A DNA stretch of 64,000 nt, taken from DASRDU01 sp035560235 (GTDB lineage: Bacteria > Acidobacteriota > Blastocatellia > RBC074). The stretch spans positions 5,196-69,195 of the forward strand of contig DATMAG010000035.1 in the NCBI GenBank assembly GCA_035560235.1, written 5' to 3'. A program made the position numbers and the translations under genes. Shown here in pieces: positions 48,996-58,231 of this stretch; the first letter of the stretch is position 1, and each line of letters begins with the position of its first letter. The notes under the pieces were generated by a model that did no database searches, was not told the DNA's origin, and saw only the letters and a program-made list of their open reading frames with translations.

Positions 48996-50345
48996 TTACT
49001 CCTGCTCAGGCTGATAGCGGCGCAGTTTGCTGTAAAGAGTCGTGCGGGTGATGCCGAGGATTTCGGCGGTGCGGCTGAGATTCTTTCCGGTGGCGGCAAA
49101 GACGCGCTCGATGTGCAGGTGTTCGAGTTCTTCAAGTGAAAGAAATTCGTCGCGGCTTTCGCTGTCAGCGGCGGCGCTGCCGAAGGGCAGATCGCTCGCG
49201 TGAATGCGGTCGCCGCTGCACAGGATCATCGCGCGTTCGATGATGTTGCGCAGTTCGCGGATGTTGCCAGGCCACTGATAAGCGGCGAGCAGCGCTTCGG
49301 CCTTGGCGGTCAGGCCTTCGATACGGCGATTGAGTTTCTGATTGAAGTGCGCGATGAAATGCGCGGCGAGCGGCAGAATGTCCTCGCGGCGTTCGCGCAG
49401 CGGCGGCAGCGTGATCGGCATCACACTCAGCCGGTAAAAAAGGTCTTCACGAAAGCGCCCGCTTCTGACTTCGCTCTGCAGGTGGCGATTGGTGGCGGCG
49501 ATGATGCGCACGGCGACTTCCTTTTCCTGCACGCCGCCGACGCGACGAAACCGTTTCTGCTCCAGCACGTTCAGCAGCCGCGCCTGAATGGCCGGTTCCA
49601 TTTCGGCAATTTCATCAAAGAAGATCGTGCCCTGATGCGCCAGTTCGAAGAGGCCGGACTTGGTGCTGACTGCGCCGGTGAATGCGCCTTTTTCGTGACC
49701 GAAAAGTTCAGATTCAAGCAGTTCACGACTCAGCCCGGCGCAGTTGATGGCAACGAATGGCTTTTCGCTGCGCTCGCTCAGGCGGTGAATCAGATTGGCC
49801 ACCATTCCCTTGCCCGTCCCCGTTTCGCCCTGCAACAGCACCGTCGTGTCAGACGAGGCCAGCCTTTCAACCGTCGCGTGAATGCGTTTGATGGTGTCGC
49901 TCTGACCGGGAAAGTATTCGGCGGCGACCTGTTCACGCGCGAGGCCGAGCAGAAAACGTTCGCGCCGGACGCGGCTTTGTTCGAGCGTCCGGTTGATCAG
50001 AATCAGCAGGCTGTCAGGATCGAACGGCTTGGTCAGAAAATTCTCTGCGCCACTCTTGAGCGCGCTGATGGCCGCTTCAATCGTGCCATGCGCAGTCAGA
50101 ATGATGATCGGCACTTCGTCATCAATCGCCCTGATGCGCAGCAGCAAATCAAGCCCGCTCGTGTCAGGCAGCCGCAGATCAAGCAGGATCAGTTGCGGCG
50201 ACTGTTCAGTAATGATCGCAAGCGCCTGTTGCCCGTTCTCAGCCTCAAACGCGCGCCAGCCTTCGGCCTCAAGCAGGTTGCGCAGACCAAAACGCACCGA
50301 AGGCTGATCGTCAACAATCAGGATTTTGTCTCGCTGATTCGTCAT
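48996..50345 (-). CDS. NtrC-family sigma-54-dependent response regulator
   Basis: The ATG at 50345 gives 449 residues; more upstream codons only overlap the kinase gene in another frame. The receiver domain has DD at 12-13 and phospho-acceptor Asp56 (LILLDLRLPDTSG). The AAA domain has Walker A GETGTGKG, the sigma-54-contact loop GAFTGA, and a C-terminal Fis-type helix-turn-helix (LSRTAEILGITRTTLYSKL). It activates sigma-54 promoters when phosphorylated, here probably by the kinase whose stop lies 22 bases upstream. Confidence 0.95.
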   Translation of the reverse strand: MTNQRDKILIVDDQPSVRFGLRNLLEAEGWRAFEAENGQQALAIITEQSPQLILLDLRLPDTSGLDLLLRIRAIDDEVPIIILTAHGTIEAAISALKSGAENFLTKPFDPDSLLILINRTLEQSRVRRERFLLGLAREQVAAEYFPGQSDTIKRIHATVERLASSDTTVLLQGETGTGKGMVANLIHRLSERSEKPFVAINCAGLSRELLESELFGHEKGAFTGAVSTKSGLFELAHQGTIFFDEIAEMEPAIQARLLNVLEQKRFRRVGGVQEKEVAVRIIAATNRHLQSEVRSGRFREDLFYRLSVMPITLPPLRERREDILPLAAHFIAHFNQKLNRRIEGLTAKAEALLAAYQWPGNIRELRNIIERAMILCSGDRIHASDLPFGSAAADSESRDEFLSLEELEHLHIERVFAATGKNLSRTAEILGITRTTLYSKLRRYQPEQE

Positions 50346-50367
50346 TTCATTTCTGACAGAACTGATT

Positions 50368-52296
50368 TCAGTGCGGCTCCGGCGAGAGCGGCAGGCTGAT
50401 GCTGAAGGTTGTTCCGCTGCCCAGGTCTGATCTGACGGTAATCGTGCCGCCGTGATCGTGAATGGTTTTGCGCGTAATGGCCAGCCCCAGGCCTGTTCCC
50501 TTCGGGCGCGTGGTAAAGAATGGCTCGAAGATTTTGCCGATGTTTTCGGGCGCGATGCCAGCGCCGGTGTCGCTGACTTCGATTTGCAGATAACGCCCCG
50601 GATCATTCGCTGAAGCGGCTACGGCCACCTTCACCTGCCCGTTCGGCGCGGTGTGCTGAATCGCGTTTTCAAGCAGGTTGGCAAAGACTCCGTGCATTTT
50701 GTGCCGGTCAAAGCGCAGTTTCGTCGCGGCGGCGCAGTCACAGTGCAGCGCGATGTTTCCGGCTTCGGCCTGCGGTCTGAGTTCAGCCATGGCTTCGTGA
50801 ATCACTTCGCGAATGTCTGATGCAGCGGCTTCAAATCTGAGCGGGCGGCTGTGCTCGAGCAGTTGTTCCATCAGGTGATTGAGATGCTCAACTTCGGTGT
50901 TGATGACCGCCAGAAATGGCTGCACGGTTTCGCGGTCTTCAAGCCTGCGCGAAAGCGCGCTGAGCGTGGTCGTAATGCCAAAGAGCGGATTGCGAACTTC
51001 ATGCGCGACACCGGCCACGAGTTCACCGACCGCCGCCAGGCGCTCAGCCATAATCACCTGATCGAAGAGTTGCGCGTTGGCCAGCAGTTGCGCGGCCTGC
51101 GACGCAAAGATCATGACCAGTTGTTTGTCCTTTTCGAGAAACCCGCCGCTTTTGTTCATCACGGCCAGCGCGCCGAGTTTGCGTTCACCAGCCTGCAGCG
51201 GCACGGCCAGCATTTCACGCACGCCGAGCAGTTGAGCGGCAGCGCGACTGATGTGCGGATCAGCCGCTGCATCGTTGGTCAGATATGGCTCGCCGCTTTT
51301 CAGCACGAAAGTGACGATGCTCTGTTCATCCAGATTTGTCCGCAGCCTGCCGAGCGTTTCATCGCTGACGCCGTAACCGGGCAGTTGCGCATAAAGCTGC
51401 CGTTCGCGCTCGTTATAGAACAGGATCATGCACATTTCAGCGCCGAGCAGGCGGGCAATCTTGCGCGTCAGCAGTTCGCAGATGCGGCTGACATCAGTGC
51501 CCGTGCCGATCATCAGCGAAATGTGATACAGCCCGCTCAGGCGTTCGATGTCACCGCGCAACTGTTCGGCGGTTTCATTCAGCGCGACGGCCAGACGGCT
51601 GATTTCATCGCGGCCCGGCACGGTGACCGGATCGTAATGACTGCCGGTGACAAGCTGCCGCGTCATGCGTTCCATTCGTCGCAGCGGGCGCAGCACTCTG
51701 ACGTGCAGCAGCAGCGCGGTGAAAGTCGCGTTCACGACAAACACGAGCAGCAGGGCGACGGCGATCACCCGCGTCAGTTGCGCATCAGTTGATGCATTGA
51801 ATAATAATGCCGTCAGCGCAATCAGCGCGGCAGAGGCCGGCAGCCAGCCGAACAACAGTCTGCCCGTCAGGCTGCGGCGCGGATTGAGCGCTGACCAGGC
51901 CGACTGAACCGTTTCAGACCTGAGCTGATTTTCAATCTCCTGAATGGCGCGAATGGCTTCTTCGCGCGTCGCAAAGGTGTTTGATTCAAGATCCTTTGCC
52001 GCGCCCAGATAACGCAGCACCGACCGCGTCAGCCCGCTCGATGAATAACGCACCGTCGCAATGCCGTAACGGTCGTGCAGCTCCTTGATGCGTTCGCCGT
52101 AATAATCAATGATCTCAGGGGCAATCTCAGTGCCTTCGTAATCGGCGACGGCATAGATGCGGCGTCCCTGCGCTTCATAAGCGGCGCGCACACACTGCGC
52201 CATTTCATCAACCTGCTCGCGGCTCTCAATGCGCAGCCCGGCAAAGTTGATGAACAGAATGTTCTGCTCACGGTCGAGGGTGAATCTTTCACGCAT
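50368..52296 (-). CDS. Membrane histidine kinase with HAMP and GAF domains
   Basis: The ATG at 52296 gives 642 residues. Residues ~1-125 form a domain I do not recognise firmly; the pattern resembles STAS/SpoIIAA-like proteins. Two membrane helices (about 155-175 and 180-205), a HAMP segment (PLRRMERMTRQLVTGS), a GAF domain (~270-415), a HisKA helix with the phosphorylated His in VAHEVRNPLFGI, and an HATPase domain (NLLENAIQHT, DTGAGIAPEN, GTGLGLAI) follow. The downstream NtrC-type regulator is the evident partner. The signal sensed is unknown. Confidence 0.92.
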   Translation of the reverse strand: MRERFTLDREQNILFINFAGLRIESREQVDEMAQCVRAAYEAQGRRIYAVADYEGTEIAPEIIDYYGERIKELHDRYGIATVRYSSSGLTRSVLRYLGAAKDLESNTFATREEAIRAIQEIENQLRSETVQSAWSALNPRRSLTGRLLFGWLPASAALIALTALLFNASTDAQLTRVIAVALLLVFVVNATFTALLLHVRVLRPLRRMERMTRQLVTGSHYDPVTVPGRDEISRLAVALNETAEQLRGDIERLSGLYHISLMIGTGTDVSRICELLTRKIARLLGAEMCMILFYNERERQLYAQLPGYGVSDETLGRLRTNLDEQSIVTFVLKSGEPYLTNDAAADPHISRAAAQLLGVREMLAVPLQAGERKLGALAVMNKSGGFLEKDKQLVMIFASQAAQLLANAQLFDQVIMAERLAAVGELVAGVAHEVRNPLFGITTTLSALSRRLEDRETVQPFLAVINTEVEHLNHLMEQLLEHSRPLRFEAAASDIREVIHEAMAELRPQAEAGNIALHCDCAAATKLRFDRHKMHGVFANLLENAIQHTAPNGQVKVAVAASANDPGRYLQIEVSDTGAGIAPENIGKIFEPFFTTRPKGTGLGLAITRKTIHDHGGTITVRSDLGSGTTFSISLPLSPEPH

Positions 52297-52395
52297 CGTA
52301 CACGCTCTGTCCAAAGCAGGGATTAACCGCAGAAAGCGCAGAAGACGCAAACGAATGAAGCATCATTCAAAACTGATGCCGCCTTCTGCCCTCAG

Positions 52396-53391
52396 TCATT
52401 TTGTCCACCTGAAAGCCAGGCAGCCCATCGCCACGCCGCCGCCTGAACCGCACAGCACAATCACGTCGCCCGGGCGCAGGCGGCCCTGCCTGACCGCGTC
52501 ATCAAGCGCCATCGGAATGCAGGCCGAGCCGGTGTAACCCCACTTGTCCATAATCGTGTGGGCTTTATTCATCGGCTGATCGAGCGTCTCCATCACGGTT
52601 CTGATCGTGCTGAGATTGAGCTGAGTGAAGAAAAACAGGCTGACCTCATCGAGTGTCAGACGACTGCGCTCAAGCACGCTGTGAATCATCGCGGGCCAGC
52701 GTTCGAGATTGAAACCCGCCGGAATTTTCTGCACGAATTCCAGCACCTGCTCGCGCGCAGTGTGATGAGCCTGATTGAGCGGATGTTTTGCGCCGCCTGC
52801 ATAAATGCCCATGTGCGCGTAATAGCGGCCATCGGCGGCCAGTTCAGACGCCAGAAAACCGGGGCTTTCGTGACTCACCTGCAACACGACCGCGCCTGCG
52901 CCATCGGCAAAGAGCGTGCAGGTTTTCTTGTCGCTCCAGTTCAGATATTTGCTCATCGCATAAGCGCCGATGACCAGCACGCGCTGGTAGCGTTCATCCG
53001 CGATGATGAATTTCGTAGCCGTGTCGAGCGCCGTCACGAATCCCGCGCAGGCGCAGTTGAGATCAAAAGTTGCGGCATTGATTGCGCCGAGGCGGCTTTG
53101 CACGATGGATGAAGTCGCGGGCGAGATGTATTCGGGCGTGTCGGTGGCCAGAATAATCAGATCGAGTTCTTCAGGCCTGAGCGCCGCCGCTTCAAGCGCG
53201 TGGCGGGCTGCGCTGACGGCCAGATCAGCCGTGCTTTCGTCAGCCGCGCAAATGCGCCGTTCGCGTATGCCGATCACGCCGGAGACGAATTCGTTAATGT
53301 CTTCGCCGAGCATTCGGCTGAGGTCGTCATTGGTCAGGACTTTTTCCGGAACGTAAGAGCCTGTGCCGCTGATGCGGGCGAAACGTTTCAT
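52396..53391 (-). CDS. 3-oxoacyl-ACP synthase III-like enzyme with altered catalytic triad
   Basis: The ATG at 53391 (331 residues) has AGGAAAG upstream. The thiolase fold is clear and the nucleophile Cys115 is present (CACAGFVTALD). In E. coli FabH the triad His lies in PHQAN and the Asn in HGNTSAAS; here these read FTQLN (Thr256) and WGYTGSAC (Tyr286). The rest (IPMALDDAVRQGRL, GSGGGVAMG) aligns well. The enzyme may therefore perform acyl transfer or a non-decarboxylating reaction rather than standard condensation. It sits next to the two-component genes but is probably a separate unit. Confidence 0.85.
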   Translation of the reverse strand: MKRFARISGTGSYVPEKVLTNDDLSRMLGEDINEFVSGVIGIRERRICAADESTADLAVSAARHALEAAALRPEELDLIILATDTPEYISPATSSIVQSRLGAINAATFDLNCACAGFVTALDTATKFIIADERYQRVLVIGAYAMSKYLNWSDKKTCTLFADGAGAVVLQVSHESPGFLASELAADGRYYAHMGIYAGGAKHPLNQAHHTAREQVLEFVQKIPAGFNLERWPAMIHSVLERSRLTLDEVSLFFFTQLNLSTIRTVMETLDQPMNKAHTIMDKWGYTGSACIPMALDDAVRQGRLRPGDVIVLCGSGGGVAMGCLAFRWTK

Positions 53392-53810
53392 AACTTTCCT
53401 GCGAGAAACATGGAATTCAGGATGATGTTTTTCCACGAAGCAACACGGTGGAGGAAGTTTCCTGCTCAGAAAACTGTCGCTGAACGCGCGCGGTCACGAT
53501 AGAACCTGCCCCCGCTCCGGTGCAAGACCGGCTGAACATCAGGCAGCGCGAGGTAATAATTAAAGCGCTGTGCAGGGTCTTGATGTTTCCGGTCAACTCG
53601 GCTACTCTGCCTGCCGTCGAGCGAATGCCCTTGCCTCCATTCGCTGCCCTTAATCCTCATCTCCAGCAGGCCCCGAAAATCTTTACTGTGGTGCCAGACA
53701 CGGTGGGAACGAGTGTCTGCGCGTCCGTTTGTCCCTCTTTGTCCCGGCCCGTTTCTTTGCCCTCACAGCCTCTGTTCAGATAACCCGATTTTGAATCCAT
53801 GGAGGGAAAG
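53392..53810. other. Intergenic stretch between divergent genes, no recognised gene
   Basis: This 419-bp region separates the KAS III-like gene from the gene at 53811 and should hold both promoters. One forward open frame (53520-53783) has no ribosome site and Pro/Ser-rich, family-less sequence, so I do not call it. GGAGGG at about 53801 sets the start at 53811. Confidence 0.5.
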
Positions 53811-54947
53811 ATGTCCGTTCAATACTTCGTTCTCCGCGCAATGAACGCAATGAAAACTCGTTACCTTAATAACCGGGATCAGATTATCAACTGGCTGCTG
53901 CTGCTCGCCTGTTTCGCCTGCATTTATCTGAGTATTCTGATCGGCTGGCTGGCGCAGCGTTCGGCAGCGGCGGCGACCTGCAATCCGCCGCTTTATCAGG
54001 GCTTCGTCAATTCCTGTTCGGGCCTGCGGCTGCTCTGGATGCCGGGCGCGAACAGCTCACTGATTGATCACTTCGAACTCAAACGCTACAAGGATCTGAT
54101 CGCGGCGAACCTGCCGCCGAATTCAACCGGCTATTCTGATCTGCAGGGTTGCGACTTTGCCGCTTCCTACGAAATCATTCAGGTGATGAAGGACGGCACG
54201 CGCTGTTCGACTCTCACCAAAGGCATGCTGCCGCACTCATTCCCCTGCGACAAATGTGTGACGAGCGCGAGTATGCGAGTGGTCAACTCGGCCTCGTTCG
54301 CTGATGCTGTCGCGCCCGGATCAATCGCGGCGATCTTTGGCAACAATCTGACGACTGAGACACAAACGGCGCTCAATCGCCCGCTGCCGACCACGCTCGG
54401 CAACACGCGCGTGATTGTCAACGGGATGGAAGCCAGGCTGCTGTTTGTCTCGCCACAGCAGATCAATCTGATTATTCCTGAGGGCACGCCGGTCGGATCA
54501 GTCACGGTGATTGTCTACAGCGCCGACGGAAGCAGTCAGTCGAGCGTGGTCGGTGTGCAGACGGCCCTGCCCGGCATCTTCACAATGCAGGCGAACGGGG
54601 CGGGCGTTCCTGCCGGGCTGACGACTCAGGACGGGACATATTATCAGCCGGTGGGCAACCCTGATGGCACAGCCAGGCCGATCAGCGTCGGAACGATTGA
54701 CCATCCGACGTGGCTGGTGCTGTTCGGCACGGGCCTGCGCGGGCGGACTTCGCTCGATGATGTCAAAGTTCGCATCAACGGCGTGCTGTGCAGCGTTTCA
54801 TATGCCGGGCCGCAATCCGGCTTTGAGGGTCTCGATCAGCTCAACATCAAATTACAGGAAGCCCTGCGCAACAACGGTGAGGTTGAAGTCGAAGTCATCG
54901 TCAACGGGATCACCGCCAATCGCACGAGGGTAACGTTCGGCGGATAA
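53811..54947 (+). CDS. Membrane-anchored or secreted protein with Solibacter-type C-terminal domain
   Basis: The ATG at 53811 gives 378 residues and has GGAGGG upstream; an earlier ATG at 53799 overlaps that site. A hydrophobic segment at about residues 26-46 (WLLLLACFACIYLSILIGWL) is an anchor or signal. Residues ~60-145 are Cys-containing and unrecognised. Residues ~155-378 are a Solibacter-type C-terminal domain (RVVNSASFADAVAPGSIAAI, LLFVSPQQINLIIPEG, LFGTGLRGR). It converges on the radical SAM cluster, separated by a hairpin. Confidence 0.82.
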   Translation: MSVQYFVLRAMNAMKTRYLNNRDQIINWLLLLACFACIYLSILIGWLAQRSAAAATCNPPLYQGFVNSCSGLRLLWMPGANSSLIDHFELKRYKDLIAANLPPNSTGYSDLQGCDFAASYEIIQVMKDGTRCSTLTKGMLPHSFPCDKCVTSASMRVVNSASFADAVAPGSIAAIFGNNLTTETQTALNRPLPTTLGNTRVIVNGMEARLLFVSPQQINLIIPEGTPVGSVTVIVYSADGSSQSSVVGVQTALPGIFTMQANGAGVPAGLTTQDGTYYQPVGNPDGTARPISVGTIDHPTWLVLFGTGLRGRTSLDDVKVRINGVLCSVSYAGPQSGFEGLDQLNIKLQEALRNNGEVEVEVIVNGITANRTRVTFGG

Positions 54948-54988
54948 TTGCGCCCGCCGGGCAAACTCGCAAGAGAATCCGGGGCGCA

Positions 54989-55039
54989 TTGCAGTCCCGG
55001 GACGGCAGGCTCCAAAGTCTGCCCTCCCGGGGATTGCAA
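54989..55039. terminator. Imperfect hairpin between convergent genes
   Basis: TTGCAGTCCCGGGACGGCAG at the left pairs with CTGCCCTCCCGGGGATTGCAA at the right with two or three mismatches around an 8-base loop. It lies between the stops at 54947 and 55052 and probably terminates both transcripts. Confidence 0.6.
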
Positions 55040-55051
55040 ACCGCCCTGAAC

Positions 55052-56053
<1,002 letters not shown>

Positions 56054-56080
56054 GAAATCCTGCTGACGAGGAATGGAGTT

Positions 56081-56154
56081 CGACAGGCTGACGGCCCGTC
56101 GCTGATGGCGCACCACACCTGACCAGAAGAGGGCGACAGGCTGACAGCCTGTCG
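56081..56154. repeat. Family E palindromes, two copies
   Basis: CGACAGGCTGACGGCCCGTCG at 56081-56101 is an imperfect copy of the perfect 10+1+10 palindrome CGACAGGCTG-A-CAGCCTGTCG at 56134-56154. They lie between the last two genes of the radical SAM run. A further member is at 61742-61766. Confidence 0.85.
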
Positions 56155-56167
56155 AACATTCTTCGGA

Positions 56168-56437
56168 TCAGGCGAGCGTTTTGGTGCGCATCGAACTGTA
56201 ACAAGAGGCGCACAGGCCTTCCCGCCGGCTGACGATGATTCGCTGCTCGCCGCAGCGCTGACAGATGGCGAAGCCGGAATCAGGCGTGCGCAGGCTGTCG
56301 AAGTCTGACAGATCAGGCACGCCGCGACTGCGCGCCCGCGACCTGACGAGCCTGAAAATCATCAGCGCCAGCAGCGTAATCACCAGAATGACGGCGAGAA
56401 CTAAAAACAGTCCGAATCCTGCAATGACCCTGGCCAT
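56168..56437 (-). CDS. Small membrane protein with C-terminal zinc ribbon
   Basis: The ATG at 56437 gives 89 residues; GGGGGA lies upstream. One strongly hydrophobic helix spans residues ~5-30, followed by a basic stop-transfer segment (RLVRSRARSRG) and a CxxC...CxxC ribbon (ICQRCGE, LCASCYS) near residue 60-80. It should be an inner-membrane protein with a cytoplasmic metal-binding tail. Function unknown; the neighbours are radical SAM enzymes. Confidence 0.7.
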   Translation of the reverse strand: MARVIAGFGLFLVLAVILVITLLALMIFRLVRSRARSRGVPDLSDFDSLRTPDSGFAICQRCGEQRIIVSRREGLCASCYSSMRTKTLA

Positions 56438-56468
56438 CCTGTTTCCCCCTGATCTGCGCAGGAGACAA

Positions 56469-56690
56469 TCAGTCAGTGCGCGGCGGCGCTTCAGGCTGCC
56501 TGGTACTGTCATCACTCTCGCGGCGCATCTCAATGCTGTAGAGATGAGTGATCCGACCAGACTCCGGGTTCATCTCCGGCGTGATGCGGTATGTCTCCTG
56601 CCGCGCGACGTATCCCTGTGACTCAAGCTCGAGTATCTGCCGGTGAAAATCCTCGCTGTCCCAGCTGCTGACAATCAACACATCGGACAT
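56469..56690 (-). CDS. Small protein in the radical SAM run, unknown function
   Basis: The ATG at 56690 gives 73 residues starting MSDVLIVSSWDSEDFHRQ. It is rich in Glu and Arg, has no Cys and ends in a polar tail (QPEAPPRTD). It is not obviously a precursor peptide, as there is no leader/core layout. It lies between the 93-residue and 89-residue genes. Confidence 0.55.
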   Translation of the reverse strand: MSDVLIVSSWDSEDFHRQILELESQGYVARQETYRITPEMNPESGRITHLYSIEMRRESDDSTRQPEAPPRTD

Positions 56691-56905
56691 GGCTGGCCGC
56701 TCCCTGCTGCTCTGGATAAAATCGGGACAGCCGACTGCGGGATATTTCGCAGATCGGGTGAAACTTTCCCCGGCGGAATCGTAAAATTCCGCATCTGTCC
56801 CGGTCAAAGTTGCTGACGACCAAGTGGGGCAAGTGATGTGCCCTGTCAAATACCGTTCAGCGGGTGCAGTGAAATTCGCTTCGCCGGTCTGACTCGCGGC
56901 GCGTT

Positions 56906-57187
56906 TTACTCATCTTCGCCAGCGGCTGCTTCGGCTTTCTGTATTCCTGAAGCCTGAGTGATGACTCCGGCCATCGCCTCGCGGCTCAGCCGGTGAGCCT
57001 GTCCGCCGCTGATGATCTCAAATCCTTCCGCCGCTTCCAGCGCCTCCTCAACGTGAAAGTCTTTATCCTCGCCCGGAATCCTGACCTGTCCTTTCTCACT
57101 GACCAGACATTCGTGTCCGAGGCGATCAGTGAATCTGATTTCGCTGCGATGCTCAATCGCATACTTCCTTAATTCCAGCAGAGTCAT
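56906..57187 (-). CDS. Small acidic protein in the radical SAM run, unknown function
   Basis: The ATG at 57187 has GGAGGAGG just upstream, which fixes the start over longer options. The 93-residue product begins MTLLELRKYAIEHRSEIRF and has a central GHECLVSEKGQVRIPGE and a Glu-rich tail. It lies 13 bases after the radical SAM gene at 57201, so it is translated with it. I do not recognise a family; similar small proteins may accompany radical SAM genes in Acidobacteria. Confidence 0.65.
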   Translation of the reverse strand: MTLLELRKYAIEHRSEIRFTDRLGHECLVSEKGQVRIPGEDKDFHVEEALEAAEGFEIISGGQAHRLSREAMAGVITQASGIQKAEAAAGEDE

Positions 57188-57200
57188 CAGCCTCCTCCGG

Positions 57201-58193
57201 TTACACCTGATCAGCGCCGGGGCGTCTGAACTTTCCGGCATACGCCTGACCAATGCGATCCGACGCGAAGTAGACGAACTTCACGGGCAGCAGCCTGAAC
57301 AGACGGTATTCGCCAATCGCCTTCAGTCCGGCTGAAGCGATGCAACCGCACTGCGAGCAGTCGGGATTGCCGCCGAACTGGCAGGGGCTGATTCTGCTCC
57401 GCAGATCAGCGGTGAGGCTCAACGTGGTGCGCGCGAAAATGCATTCACCCGGCGATTGCGGCGGATGGCGATAGCCCTCAAGGACTTCGTCCGGCAGATG
57501 GACTTTCGGAAACGAACGTCGCAGCCGGGCCAGTTCCTCAAGCACTGCCGCCCGCTCGCTGGCAGAAAGAATCTCGGTGTCATCGGCTCCTTTCTGCGGG
57601 GTGAAGAGGCTGAACCAGATCTTTCGCACCTCCGGACGAGCCGACCAGAACGACATGAACTCTTCAAATGAGCCTGCGCGACCAGCCATCTGCCTGGTCA
57701 CCGTGCAATGCACGATGATCGAATGGCCCGCGATGTTCTGCAGGATGCGCGCGTAAGTCGCCGGAGCGCGCCGCCGGTCATGTTCCGGCTGCAGCCCGTC
57801 AATCGAAACGACCAGATGCAAAGCTCTGATCGTGGCCCACGCCGCCGGAATGGGGCGCACCGCGCTCGTGACCAGTTGCACCTCAATGCCCATCCGATCA
57901 AGCTGCGGGAGCAGTTCATTCAGTTCGCGGTACCGCACCAGCGGCTCGCCGCCGACAATTGAAAGATGAAGCGGGCGATGACGGCGCACCAGATCAAGCA
58001 CGCCGTCAATCAACTGCTGTCCCTTGTAATCAGCGAGCGAGCGCAGTGTCGCTCCGCCGCCCAGGTGTTCCGGCTCATAAGCGTAACAGCCTGGACAGCG
58101 CAGCGGACATTCGCGGGTGATCTCGACTGACAGCATCGGCGCATAGCCGCGCAGAATGCGTCCCCAGCCGCGCAGAATATCTTTCTTCTTCAT
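57201..58193 (-). CDS. Radical SAM protein
   Basis: The 330-residue product carries CPLRCPGC (Cys29, Cys33, Cys36) close to the N-terminus and VGGEPLVRY. The C-terminal CQFGGNPDCSQCGC segment offers ligands for a second cluster. The layout is that of a single-domain radical SAM enzyme with a partial SPASM-like end. Substrate unknown. It follows the 58232 gene after a 38-bp gap. Confidence 0.85.
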   Translation of the reverse strand: MKKKDILRGWGRILRGYAPMLSVEITRECPLRCPGCYAYEPEHLGGGATLRSLADYKGQQLIDGVLDLVRRHRPLHLSIVGGEPLVRYRELNELLPQLDRMGIEVQLVTSAVRPIPAAWATIRALHLVVSIDGLQPEHDRRRAPATYARILQNIAGHSIIVHCTVTRQMAGRAGSFEEFMSFWSARPEVRKIWFSLFTPQKGADDTEILSASERAAVLEELARLRRSFPKVHLPDEVLEGYRHPPQSPGECIFARTTLSLTADLRSRISPCQFGGNPDCSQCGCIASAGLKAIGEYRLFRLLPVKFVYFASDRIGQAYAGKFRRPGADQV

Positions 58194-58231
58194 CAGGGCC
58201 TCGAACCGACAGCCCGACTGTCAGCTTTGAT

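Noticed and set aside
53520..53783. An 87-residue forward open frame
   Set aside because: It has no ribosome site and no recognisable family, and the composition looks non-coding.
56469..57187. RiPP precursor peptides for the radical SAM enzymes
   Set aside because: Neither small protein has a leader/core layout or a Cys-, Gly- or Ser-rich core, and no transporter or protease is adjacent.
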